Program-made: the position numbers and the translations under genes
Shown: one piece after another, positions 47,175 to 54,847 of the stretch
Numbering within the stretch: position 1 is the first letter of the stretch
How the letters are laid out: every line of letters starts with the position of its first letter
Notes under the pieces: generated by a model
Told to the model about the DNA's origin: nothing
What the model saw: only the letters and a program-made list of their open reading frames with translations
The model's database searches: none
NCBI GenBank assembly: GCA_000198515.1
Contig: FP929140.1
Location: 470,527-534,526, forward strand
Origin: a gamma proteobacterium HdN1
GTDB lineage: Bacteria; Pseudomonadota; Gammaproteobacteria; Pseudomonadales; Ketobacteraceae
Direction: 5' to 3'
Length of the DNA: 64,000 nucleotides

Positions 47175-47287
47175 AGGGGGGGTGCGTTCTCCGTTGTGTG
47201 TTCAAACAGTATAGACCGCAGTATTTGCGCCGGCGGTTGTGAGCCAAAGGGTAAGTTCCTGAATCTTCTCATAACACGAACCCATAT

Positions 47288-47302
47288 TTACTGTGACAGT
47301 AA
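47288..47302. promoter_or_regulatory. Palindrome in the araC/alkB control region
   Basis: TTACTG-TGA-CAGTAA, perfect 6-bp arms, midway between the divergent genes. It may bind a dimeric regulator other than the AraC protein, or overlap the regulator gene promoter. No family could be assigned. Confidence 0.4.
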
Positions 47303-47310
47303 TCAATGGC

Positions 47311-47337
47311 GGATTCCAGATACATTTTGCTGGATTC
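47311..47337 (+). promoter_or_regulatory. Direct repeat, candidate AraC-type operator of alkB
   Basis: GGATTC occurs at 47311-47316 and 47332-47337, exactly 21 bp apart, within the similar contexts GCGGATTCCAG and CTGGATTCTGG. AraC-family dimers usually bind two direct repeats two helical turns apart, next to the -35. A poor -10 candidate (TATAGG) lies at 47372-47377. No consensus -35 is seen, as expected for an activated promoter. Confidence 0.5.
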
Positions 47338-47471
47338 TGGCAACTGGCCATTCGGGGTGAGCGGATTGCACTATAGGGGTATTCGGGCGGTCGCGGCGCG
47401 AGCTTGTTTTCGCGGGGTAGAGCGGTCGCAAATCCGAAGCTTGCAACGGTTATTTACGGGAGAGAGAACTC

Positions 47472-48743
47472 ATGAATGCAAAGACCCCTGATGATGTGCT
47501 GAACCAGACGGCAAATGAGCAGCGGAAAAGTAAGTGGAAAGATCCAAAGCGCTATAAGTGGCTGTTGAGCCCTGCGCTTCCGGTCATAGGCATCGCGGCT
47601 CTTTCCGCGTATGCCATTGCACCTAAAAAGTTGCGCGCGCTCGCGTGGACCGGCCCTTTGCTAGTGCACGGAGTAATTCCAGCTCTGGATCGCATGATTG
47701 GCGAGGATGAGACGAATCCGCCGGAAGATGCGATTCGTGAGCTTGAGAGCGACCCCTATTATAATCTGATTTCCAAGGCGTTCATCCCGTCACAATGGGT
47801 GATGACCATAATAGGTGCGTGGCTTGCGACTCGCAAAAATGTACCGATGATGGATCGCGTGGGTCTAACGCTTTCAGTGGGGGCGCTCAATGGGATTGCG
47901 ATTGTGACGGGCCATGAATTGGGCCATAAGCACGAGCGTCATAATCGCGTAAGCGCGATGTTTGCGCTCGCACCGACTTTCTACACGCACTTCGCGGTGG
48001 AGCATAACTTTGGCCATCATCGCCGCGTCTCTACTCCAGAAGATCCGGCATCAAGCCGGATGGGCGAGAGTTTCTGGAAATTTTTGCCACGTACCGTGAT
48101 TGAAGGATTCAAGTCAGCTGTTGAAATCGAAACCAAGCGCCTTGAGCGCAAGGGTAAGGGTTTCTGGACTCTTGAAAATGAGTTGTTGCAAGGTTGGGCA
48201 GTAACGGCGGGGTTTGTAGGCCTCACGACGGCGATTTGCGGGCCGCGCGCAATTCCGTTCCTTGTGGCACAAGGAGCTTACGGCGCGAGCCTGCTTGAAG
48301 TCGTAAACTACGTTGAGCATTACGGTTTGTTGCGGCAAAAAGATGAGAATGGCAAATACGAGCGTACGTCTCCAGAACATAGCTGGAATAGCAATTTCGT
48401 TGTCACCAATCTTGTACTTTATCAATTGCAGCGCCATTCAGATCACCATGCATTTCCGACCCGTAGCTTCCAAGCGTTGCGCCACTTCCCTGAAGCGCCG
48501 CAGTTGCCAGGTGGATACGCTTCAATGCTGCTTCCCGCTTATATTCCTTCGTGGTGGTTTGCGTTGATGGATCAGCGCGTGGTAGATCACTATCAAGGTG
48601 ATATTACCAAAGCAAATTTGGATCCGGAACGTCGTGAGGAGCTGATTAAAAAGTGGAGCAAAGTGAGCGAGGCGCAGATTGTTGATTCTGCGGAGGAGGG
48701 ATCACCAGCAGAGGATTCGATGGAGGGTGCTGCTGTTGCTTGA
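47472..48743 (+). CDS. alkB: Alkane 1-monooxygenase (AlkB)
   Basis: 423 aa integral-membrane non-haem di-iron hydroxylase. Histidine boxes: HELGHKHERH from residue 148, EHNFGHH from 177, and LQRHSDHHA near residue 316; the extra NYVEHYG motif is also present. About six hydrophobic segments are seen. It hydroxylates medium-chain n-alkanes at the terminal carbon using rubredoxin and rubredoxin reductase, neither of which is encoded nearby. An acidic, low-complexity C-terminal tail follows the catalytic core. It is divergent from the AraC regulator and convergent with the CrcZ-like RNA. Confidence 0.95.
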   Translation: MNAKTPDDVLNQTANEQRKSKWKDPKRYKWLLSPALPVIGIAALSAYAIAPKKLRALAWTGPLLVHGVIPALDRMIGEDETNPPEDAIRELESDPYYNLISKAFIPSQWVMTIIGAWLATRKNVPMMDRVGLTLSVGALNGIAIVTGHELGHKHERHNRVSAMFALAPTFYTHFAVEHNFGHHRRVSTPEDPASSRMGESFWKFLPRTVIEGFKSAVEIETKRLERKGKGFWTLENELLQGWAVTAGFVGLTTAICGPRAIPFLVAQGAYGASLLEVVNYVEHYGLLRQKDENGKYERTSPEHSWNSNFVVTNLVLYQLQRHSDHHAFPTRSFQALRHFPEAPQLPGGYASMLLPAYIPSWWFALMDQRVVDHYQGDITKANLDPERREELIKKWSKVSEAQIVDSAEEGSPAEDSMEGAAVA

Positions 48744-49048
48744 TCAGGCTTTTTAGGCATCTGTAGGTTTTTGAAGGCTTCTGTAAGTTGCAATAAGCCG
48801 CCGCTAGATCGTCCAATATCGAAAGGGAATCCTGCTCGATATTGGGCGACATCCGAGCTCTATCTACATATCAAGCTCTACGATATTCCGCGTATCTTTG
48901 CGAAATTCGTAAACGCCCTTAAATCAGCATCTTCCCCCACCCTGCACTGTCGCGGCAAGCTTCTGTTTTCATCCACAGCGGGCAAAAAGCATGAGCAAGC
49001 CCTGTGTGCTTTCCCTGTGCATCAAGGCTGGCTGATCACGTAGAAATC
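48744..49048. other. Gap between alkB and the CrcZ-like RNA terminator
   Basis: About 305 bp with no supportable gene; a 90-codon plus-strand frame (48771-49043) has unusual composition and no family features. It contains the inverted repeat CCAATATCGA (48813-48822) / TCGATATTGG (48836-48845), extendable to 12 bp with one mismatch. This could be an mRNA 3' stem-loop of alkB or a protein site. Confidence 0.4.
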
Positions 49049-49049
49049 A

Positions 49050-49074
49050 AAAAGGGAGGCAATGCCTCCCTTTT
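49050..49074. terminator. Bidirectional terminator between alkB and the CrcZ-like RNA
   Basis: AAAAGGGAGGC pairs with GCCTCCCTTTT across a 3-nt loop. A and T runs flank the stem on both sides, so it can stop alkB transcription from the left and the minus-strand RNA from the right. Confidence 0.88.
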
Positions 49075-49082
49075 ATAATTCG

Positions 49083-49108
49083 CGAGGGTGGGGCTAACCC
49101 CACCCTCG
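49083..49108. repeat. 11-bp GC-rich hairpin near the 3' end of the CrcZ-like RNA
   Basis: CGAGGGTGGGG (49083-49093) and CCCCACCCTCG (49098-49108) pair perfectly across CTAA. In the minus-strand RNA it lies just before the terminator hairpin and would protect the 3' end or form a second terminator stem. Confidence 0.8.
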
Positions 49109-49878
49109 TAGTATGTGCCGACTCTTTTTGTTGTTTTCGCAGTTTTTATTTTTGTTGCGCTGATTTTGTTATGGTTAGGATTTTATTGTTGTTTTTCAGA
49201 AGTTTTTCTTGTTATTCGTAATTTATTATTGTTAGCGTTTCTTGTTGTTTTTTATCGCGTGTTTCTTTTAGCGTTTTTTGTTGTTCTTGTTGTGTTGTGC
49301 TTATCTTATTGTTTTTAGCGTATCTTTTTCTTTGCGTCGTTTTGCTGCGTTTCGACCAGTGTGGCAGTTGGCTAGATCCGGAAGCTGCAAGTTATAGTTG
49401 TTCTGCGCAGTTCCTGCCTTTTGGCGCCTTGGGTAGCCACAATAAAATCTGATCTTTGTCGCCCGCTATGCTTTATTTTGTTCTTCTTGTTAGCAATCAG
49501 GGGTGATCGTTTTTTGTTGTTGTGTTGGTGTTTTTCTTGTTGTTATCAATTTGTCGCGCTGTCTTTGAGGCTTTTTGTTTTTGTTATCGCCTGTTTGACG
49601 GTTGTCTCTTTTTCTTATTGTTTTTGAAGCAGATTTCTTATTGTTTTAGGGTGGTTCTTATTGTTGTTTTTATGAACCTGTTTTTGTGAAGCAGGTGTGT
49701 GTCGCTGTTTTTTGTTCTTGTTATAAAAGCTCGTTTTTCTCGGTATCTTTGTTCTTGTTATGTTCTGAAGCCTTTGTTCTTGTTGTTATCGTTTTTCTTG
49801 TTCTTGTGTAGGCGTTCATCGAGTCTTCATGTTACCGAGCTTTTTAATAGTTGTTTTTCCCGGTTACGCCCAATACAT

Positions 49879-49894
49879 AGCAGGTTGCGTGCCA
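49879..49894 (-). promoter_or_regulatory. Sigma-54 promoter of the CrcZ-like RNA
   Basis: Read on the minus strand: TGGCAC-GCAAC-CTGCT. The invariant GG (-24) and GC (-12) are exactly 10 bp apart, and TGGCAC matches the -24 consensus fully. The predicted start is about 49868. An A/T-rich stretch (49897-49935) upstream could be bent by IHF. Confidence 0.85.
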
Positions 49895-49939
49895 AGATCA
49901 AATAATAAATAAAATCCTTATAAAACAACATGTTGAGAA

Positions 49940-50072
49940 TGTTACGGAGTGTAAGTAACGGAAATAGTCAAGAATCTGTTACCTGAACCGTGGCTGAGTG
50001 TTCCTGTATACCGGTAACACGGTAACGTTCCCGGTAACACGTAGGGACGATAGTGCCAGTTTTTGGGTAACA
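49940..50072 (-). promoter_or_regulatory. Array of GTTAC/GTAAC half-sites upstream of the CrcZ-like RNA, candidate CbrB enhancer
   Basis: Seven half-sites in 133 bp: TGTTAC at 49940 and 49977, and GTAAC at 49955, 50014, 50022, 50034 and 50067. Two GTAACA copies at 50014 and 50034 are 20 bp apart. They lie 45-190 bp upstream of the sigma-54 promoter, the position expected for an enhancer-binding activator. The nearest such activator is CbrB. I recall similar GTTAC-type sites being proposed for CbrB in Pseudomonas but cannot verify it here. Confidence 0.6.
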
Positions 50073-50300
50073 CGTTTGCTCAGGATTAGCCACGCAGCTA
50101 GGCCAATATGGATGGAGTGTAGGAGCGAAAATGCGGTTTTTTCCCCAAGAAACCGTGGCTTGCCGATCGTGGTGGCGTGTTAGGTCGGATTGGGGGAGTG
50201 ATGACGGTGGGAGATGGCGCGAAGGGAGGGAGCGCGAGGCGCGCTGCACGAGCTTACGATTGGAGTGGGGGCTATGAAGGAGGGAGGGCGGTTGGCTTGG

Positions 50301-50350
50301 GTTTCACAAAACATTGGCGGCGGTTTTTTGTCGCCAATGTTTTGTGAAAC
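50301..50350. repeat. Perfect 19-bp inverted repeat just after cbrB
   Basis: GTTTCACAAAACATTGGCG (50301-50319) and its exact complement (50332-50350) enclose a 12-nt loop, 10 bp after the cbrB stop (minus strand). No T run follows on the minus strand, so it may be a rho-independent-like 3' stem, an RNA stability element or a recognition site. The loop on the cbrB mRNA side is A-rich (ACAAAAAACCGC). Confidence 0.85.
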
Positions 50351-50359
50351 TGTGATGCG

Positions 50360-51796
50360 CTAAGCACCAGAGGCTGCGTTGCTGCCCCGCAGCTGCATTT
50401 TTCTGCGTGGAATTCCGAGGCGCTGGCGGCGTTCCCACAGGCATTTTCGGCTGATGCCCAGTTTTTGCGCGAGTTCGGTTTCCGTCATGTGGTGCTGATG
50501 TTCTAGCACAAAGCGCTGGAAGTAATCTTCCAAGGCTACATCTTCTTGTGGCTCCCCGTTGACGGCGGAGGTGGGGGGGAGAGGTTGGGTGTCTTGTTGG
50601 GTGAAGGGATCGTTGAACGCTTGATTCCGCAGCGGTGAATCCCGATCAGGTTCGATTGCCAAGAGTTCTGGGGTGATGGTGTTACTGTCGCAAAGAATAA
50701 CGGCACGCTCAATCGCGTTTTCCAGTTCGCGTACATTGCCCGGCCAAGAATACTGCCGAATGGCTTGAATGGTTGCGTCGGTGAGCTGCATGTCACCGTG
50801 ATTCATGCGCTGTGTGGTGCGAATCAGAAGCTCGCGTGCGAGTTTTTCAATGTCGTCGCCTCGTTCGCGCAGCGGTGGTAGGTAGAGTTCCACGACATGC
50901 AGACGATAATATAAGTCTTCGCGGAATTTGCGCGCGCGTGCGAGCATTTTTAAGTCGCGGTGAGTCGCGGCAATCAGCCGCACATCAACATTCTTGGCAT
51001 GAACGGCACCGACGCGGCGGATTTCTTTCTCCTGCAGCAATCGCAGTAGCCGCGCTTGTGCATCTAAGGGGAGTTCGCCAATCTCATCCAGAAACAGTGT
51101 GCCGCCGTCTGCGGCTTCCACGAGGCCCTTGCGCGCGGAGGTCGCGCCGGTAAAAGCACCTTTTTCGTGGCCGAATAGTTCGGCCTCAATTAGCGTTTCG
51201 GGGATCGCGGCGCAGTTCACTGAGATCATCGGGCCGTTGGCGCGCAAGCTTTGTGCATGCAGGGCGCGCGCAACGAGCTCTTTTCCGGTACCGGATTCGC
51301 CGCGTATTAGTACGGTGCTGTCAGTTGGGGAGACTTTGCTGATTTTACGAAATAGCTCTTGCATCGGCGCGCATTCGCCGATCATTCCAGAGGTTGGGTA
51401 GTCACGGTTTACTGTGCTGCGGAGCGCGGTGTTCTCGCGTTCTAGCGCTTTTTCTTTCAAAATACGCTCAATCGACATGAGCATTTCATCATGGTCAAAA
51501 GGCTTAGAGATGTAGTCAACTGCCCCCATTTTCATGGCGTCTACCGCAGATTTGAGGCTGGCGAAGCTGGTCATCACGAGAACGGGTGTGCCTTCTGCCA
51601 GCGGGATAATATCGGTGCCGGGGGCGCCAGGTAGCCGCAGATCGGTGATGATCAGATCAAAGTTGCTGAGCTGAAACTGGCTGCTCGCGTCGCCCACGCT
51701 GCCGGCTTCGTCCACTTTATATTTGTTGCGCTCCAGCAAGCGTTTGAGTGAATGCCGGATGATGCTTTCGTCTTCGATGATCAGAATATGAGCCAT
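50360..51796 (-). CDS. cbrB: CbrB, sigma-54-dependent response regulator
   Basis: 478 aa from ATG 51796, chosen because AGGAG ends 5 bp upstream; an in-frame GTG is at 51802. Receiver domain with phospho-Asp in DLIITDLRLPG (residues 1-120). AAA+ sigma-54 activator domain with Walker A GESGTGKELVA and GAFTGA. C-terminal Fis-type helix-turn-helix (TETELAQKLGISRKCLWERR). It pairs with CbrA and controls use of amino acids and poor carbon sources, in Pseudomonas mainly by activating crcZ. Here the CrcZ-like RNA lies directly downstream. It has its own candidate promoter region overlapping the cbrA end. Confidence 0.95.
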   Translation of the reverse strand: MAHILIIEDESIIRHSLKRLLERNKYKVDEAGSVGDASSQFQLSNFDLIITDLRLPGAPGTDIIPLAEGTPVLVMTSFASLKSAVDAMKMGAVDYISKPFDHDEMLMSIERILKEKALERENTALRSTVNRDYPTSGMIGECAPMQELFRKISKVSPTDSTVLIRGESGTGKELVARALHAQSLRANGPMISVNCAAIPETLIEAELFGHEKGAFTGATSARKGLVEAADGGTLFLDEIGELPLDAQARLLRLLQEKEIRRVGAVHAKNVDVRLIAATHRDLKMLARARKFREDLYYRLHVVELYLPPLRERGDDIEKLARELLIRTTQRMNHGDMQLTDATIQAIRQYSWPGNVRELENAIERAVILCDSNTITPELLAIEPDRDSPLRNQAFNDPFTQQDTQPLPPTSAVNGEPQEDVALEDYFQRFVLEHQHHMTETELAQKLGISRKCLWERRQRLGIPRRKMQLRGSNAASGA

Positions 51797-51859
51797 TGCC
51801 ACTCCTGCTCTTCATAGATGGGGCGCTGATTACAGATGGAGCGCTGGGCATCGCTTCGA

Positions 51860-51875
51860 TGCATGCGGGAGGCCG
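51860..51875 (-). promoter_or_regulatory. Candidate sigma-54 promoter of cbrB
   Basis: Minus-strand CGGCCT-CCCGC-ATGCA keeps GG and GC exactly 10 bp apart but diverges at several other consensus positions. The predicted start near 51849 gives a leader of about 53 nt to the cbrB ATG. The adjacent GTTAC array strengthens it. Confidence 0.45.
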
Positions 51876-51879
51876 AATC

Positions 51880-51950
51880 TGTTACCGTGCACGAACTATG
51901 ATGTTACCTGTGTTACCGGTAAAAGGGAACTAGGCAGTGTAACGGTAACA
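51880..51950 (-). promoter_or_regulatory. Second GTTAC/GTAAC half-site cluster, upstream of cbrB
   Basis: TGTTAC at 51880, 51902 and 51911, and GTAAC at 51939 and 51945, including the palindrome TTACCGGTAA at 51913-51922. The cluster overlaps the 3' end of cbrA. It matches the motif set upstream of the CrcZ-like RNA, which suggests CbrB autoregulation. Confidence 0.55.
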
Positions 51951-54847
51951 CGTGTTCCTGTTCCGTTTTCGTGTATGGGGCTGGCAATGCTGATTTGGCC
52001 GAAGTGTTCTTCCACCATGGTGTAAACCAGTGCCATGCCAAGTCCGGTGCCTTTGCCGGGCTCTTTTGTGGTTACGAAAGGCTCGAAGATCCGCTCCACC
52101 AGTTCCGGTGGGATGCCGCTGCCATGGTCTTCAACGTGAGTGATCACGCTGTGTTCCGATATTTGGCTGTAAATACGGATTGTTGTGCCCGGTGCGCTTG
52201 CATCACGGGCATTTCCTAATAGATTGATGAAAACTTGGGCAAGTTTTTGGGCGTCGCCCGTGACCCAGTGGGCTGAATCGCAATCGTTTTGGAACCGGTA
52301 TTCCGCGTTTTCCTTGTTTAGGTAGAGAAGATCTATGGCTTCTTGGACAACCACTTGCAAATGCACGGGTTCAAACTCGGTTTGGCGGGGGCCGCTGTGA
52401 CTGAAACTCACTAGGGAATGCACAATGCGTGAAATGCGCTTCGTCTGGTCGATAATTTGGTCGGCAGCCCAGAGCGTTTCGTGATCCTCGCTTTCTTCGC
52501 GGAGGTTTTGGGCAAGACAGGCAATGCCGGTGACTGGGTTGCCGATCTCGTGTGCGACGCCTGCCGCAAGGCGGCCGATGGAGGCAAGTCGTTCGGAGTG
52601 GGTAAGCTTTTGCTCCAATAGCCGCATTTCGGTCATGTCTTCCAGCACCACTACCCAGCCACTCTGTTGCAGAGTAGTGCCTTCTACTTGGATCAGCGCT
52701 TTGTGGCAGGAGAGCCAGCGGGGTAAGCCTCGGTGTTCAATCTTGATTTGCTGAGTGGTGGTGTCGCTGTTGAGAAATTCAACGATGAGTGAACCCCATG
52801 GCGGTGTAACGCTGGTGATGTGGGAGCCGACGATCTGGGCGGCATCTACCTCGGTCAGCGTTTCGATGGCTTTGTTCCAGCCGACGACTTCGCCATCGCT
52901 GCCAAGCGAGCACACGCCAATCGGAAGGTCTTGCAGGGTGCGGCGGTGAAAGCGGCGCAGGCTGTCTAATTCCGCCGCGAGGCCGGTAAGCTTGTCTTGA
53001 TAGTCCTCTAGGCGGCTCTCGATAAAGTGGATGTCTTTGAGGGAGGTGTCTTCCGGTTGGATTTCATAGGGCAAGGATTCCTCAATAATGTCGTGTGCAA
53101 CGGAGGGGCCCAGCAATCCAGAAAGGTTGTTTTCGAGCTGATCGCGCAGTCGGCGCAAAGCGTAGGGGCGCATTTCAGTTGTGTCCATCGACAAATCGAC
53201 CAGCGCGAGTTTGACTTCGCGTTCGGCGGTTGCGACTCCGAGAGGCCCGCTGAGGCGTTGGGTGATTTCGTTGACGTTCTTGACAGGCAATTCCCATCGC
53301 ATTGGGCGCCGTAGAGTATCCACGTTACAGGCGCTAGCGGCGTTGATCTCCTCTGGGGAGCTTGGGTTCGCAATTGAGACGATGGCAAATACCAGTGCGT
53401 TCAGAAAAATTGCAAAACTTGCCACCATGTAGCTGTTTTCAGAAGTCGGAAAATGATCATCCAGCAGCAAGGGAATGTTGATGTGGATTTGGAATCCAAA
53501 CAAAACCGGCAATAGCAATACAAAAAACCAGACGCCAAACCCTGCGGTGAGCCCTGCCAAAAAGCCACGGTGGTTGGCGCGCGTCCAGAGCAGAACGCCA
53601 ACCAGGCCAGGAACAAATTGCATTGTCGCAACAAATGAGAGGAACCCTAGCTCGGAAAGACTGTTGCGATTGGCAACTACGAAATAAAAGGCAAATGCGC
53701 TGAGAATGATGGCGGCGATCAAAATGCGTCGCGCCCAGATCAGCCAACTGTAGAGGTTTCGTTGCGTGTTGACAGGGGAGAGTGGCAAAACTAAGTGATT
53801 GAGAAACATCGCGGAGAGCGCGAGCGTGCAGACGATGATCAGTCCACTCGCCGCAGAAAGCCCTGCCATAAATACGATGACAGACAAGAGTTCTTGCTGC
53901 TCGGCGAGTGGAATCATTAGGGTAAGGTAATCAGGCGTATCGGTTTCGAGATTGATTGCTTGAGCACCCCAAACAATGAGCGGTACGAATAACGCTAAGG
54001 CGAGCAGGTAGAGTGGTAACGCCCAGCTTGCAGTAATCAGTGCGCGTGGGTTGATGTTCTCGGTAAAGCTCATATGAAACATGTGTGGCATTACCACAGC
54101 GGCAACAAAAAAGGCCGCGATCAAGCTGCGCCATGGGCCTTCTTGGAGCGGAGAGTAGAGTTGTGTGAGGGCTTCGGGGTGGTGGTCTAACCATTGATTG
54201 ACGCCTACCGGCCCATCAAAAATTCGAAATACAACGTACAAGCCGAGTGCAACCATAGCGCTGAGCTTGACGATGGACTCAAAGGCCATCGCAACCACGA
54301 GCCCTTCGTGCTTTTCGCGCAGCGAGATGTGGCGGGCGCCGAACAAAATGGCAAACAATATGATCGTGGCGCAAAACAAGAACGCGAGGGTGTCGGTGTC
54401 TGCACTGTCATTTAGAACCTGTGCGGAATCGGCCACAGCCTGAATTTGCAGAGCGAGCAGCGGAATTACGCCGATAAACATGCAAAGCGTTACAACAGCA
54501 CCCACGACTGGGCTGCGGTAGCGAAACGCAAATAAATCTGCAAGTGATGCGAGCTGATAGGTGCGAGTGAGGCGCATCATTGGGGCAAGAAGCACTGGCG
54601 CGAGCATGTAGGCGCCAGAGATTCCCAAGTAATAGGCGAGATAGTTGTAGCCGTGCTGATGAGCAAAGCCGACGCTCCCATAAATCGCCCATGCGCTTGC
54701 AAACACACCCAAAGATAATACGTAGGTGGCGGGGTGCCTGACGAGTTTCGACGGCAAATAGCCAAGCTCGGTGATGTAGGCCACCAGAAAAAATATCGCC
54801 AGATAGACGACGCCCATGGAGAAGACTTGAGTCAGGCTAAAACCCAT
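51896..54847 (-). CDS. cbrA: CbrA, sensor histidine kinase with sodium/solute symporter domain
   Basis: 983 aa from ATG 54847 (MGFSLTQVF), the start that matches pseudomonad CbrA; a GTG-type start 7 codons earlier is open. The N-terminal 490 residues form about 13 membrane segments of an SSS (SLC5-like) transporter. A linker and a PAS domain (around 625-735, GVCSLGSDGEVVGWNKAI) follow. HisKA has phospho-His in GVAHEIGNPVTGI, and the HATPase ends with GTGLGMALVYTMVEEHFG. It activates CbrB and in Pseudomonas also takes up histidine. Its start overlaps the end of the small cbrX gene. Confidence 0.95.
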   Translation of the reverse strand: MGFSLTQVFSMGVVYLAIFFLVAYITELGYLPSKLVRHPATYVLSLGVFASAWAIYGSVGFAHQHGYNYLAYYLGISGAYMLAPVLLAPMMRLTRTYQLASLADLFAFRYRSPVVGAVVTLCMFIGVIPLLALQIQAVADSAQVLNDSADTDTLAFLFCATIILFAILFGARHISLREKHEGLVVAMAFESIVKLSAMVALGLYVVFRIFDGPVGVNQWLDHHPEALTQLYSPLQEGPWRSLIAAFFVAAVVMPHMFHMSFTENINPRALITASWALPLYLLALALFVPLIVWGAQAINLETDTPDYLTLMIPLAEQQELLSVIVFMAGLSAASGLIIVCTLALSAMFLNHLVLPLSPVNTQRNLYSWLIWARRILIAAIILSAFAFYFVVANRNSLSELGFLSFVATMQFVPGLVGVLLWTRANHRGFLAGLTAGFGVWFFVLLLPVLFGFQIHINIPLLLDDHFPTSENSYMVASFAIFLNALVFAIVSIANPSSPEEINAASACNVDTLRRPMRWELPVKNVNEITQRLSGPLGVATAEREVKLALVDLSMDTTEMRPYALRRLRDQLENNLSGLLGPSVAHDIIEESLPYEIQPEDTSLKDIHFIESRLEDYQDKLTGLAAELDSLRRFHRRTLQDLPIGVCSLGSDGEVVGWNKAIETLTEVDAAQIVGSHITSVTPPWGSLIVEFLNSDTTTQQIKIEHRGLPRWLSCHKALIQVEGTTLQQSGWVVVLEDMTEMRLLEQKLTHSERLASIGRLAAGVAHEIGNPVTGIACLAQNLREESEDHETLWAADQIIDQTKRISRIVHSLVSFSHSGPRQTEFEPVHLQVVVQEAIDLLYLNKENAEYRFQNDCDSAHWVTGDAQKLAQVFINLLGNARDASAPGTTIRIYSQISEHSVITHVEDHGSGIPPELVERIFEPFVTTKEPGKGTGLGMALVYTMVEEHFGQISIASPIHENGTGTRVTVTLPSSLLPVTQVTS

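Larger units (their letters stand above)
49048..49868 (-). ncRNA. crcZ: CrcZ-like Hfq/Crc-sequestering small RNA, enlarged (about 820 nt)
   Basis: On the minus strand this region starts 12 bp after a perfect-spacing sigma-54 promoter, downstream of cbrB, and ends at an intrinsic terminator (49050-49074). It holds about twenty A-rich motifs fitting AANAANAA, for example AACAACAAGAACAA, AACAAGAACAA, AACAACAAUAAGAA, spaced roughly every 30 nt. Hfq with Crc binds such motifs. Some motifs sit in loops of short stems (49568-49592 with AGGC/GCCT arms; 49676-49696 with ACCTG/CAGGT arms). A middle part (about 49340-49470) lacks strong motifs. An 11-bp GC-rich hairpin (49083-49108) precedes the terminator. 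Pseudomonas carries CrcZ at the same place. The much larger size is unusual. The function, relief of catabolite repression by titrating Hfq/Crc, is inferred. Confidence 0.8.

Noticed and set aside
48771-49043. 90-codon open frame after alkB
   Set aside because: No start signal, no recognisable domain, and it runs over the terminator arms.
49048-49868. CRISPR array or simple low-complexity decay
   Set aside because: Motifs are short and variable, spacers irregular and no cas genes are present. Promoter, terminator and position next to cbrB explain the region better.
49115-49905. Four plus-strand open frames of 67-68 codons rich in Phe, Leu and Val
   Set aside because: They are translations of T-rich antisense to the CrcZ-like RNA. 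No ribosome binding sites, no family features, and composition set by the repeat motif.
49861-49920. Good IHF site between the sigma-54 promoter and the half-site array
   Set aside because: The stretch is A/T-rich but the best match to the IHF consensus has two mismatches, so only general bendability is claimed.
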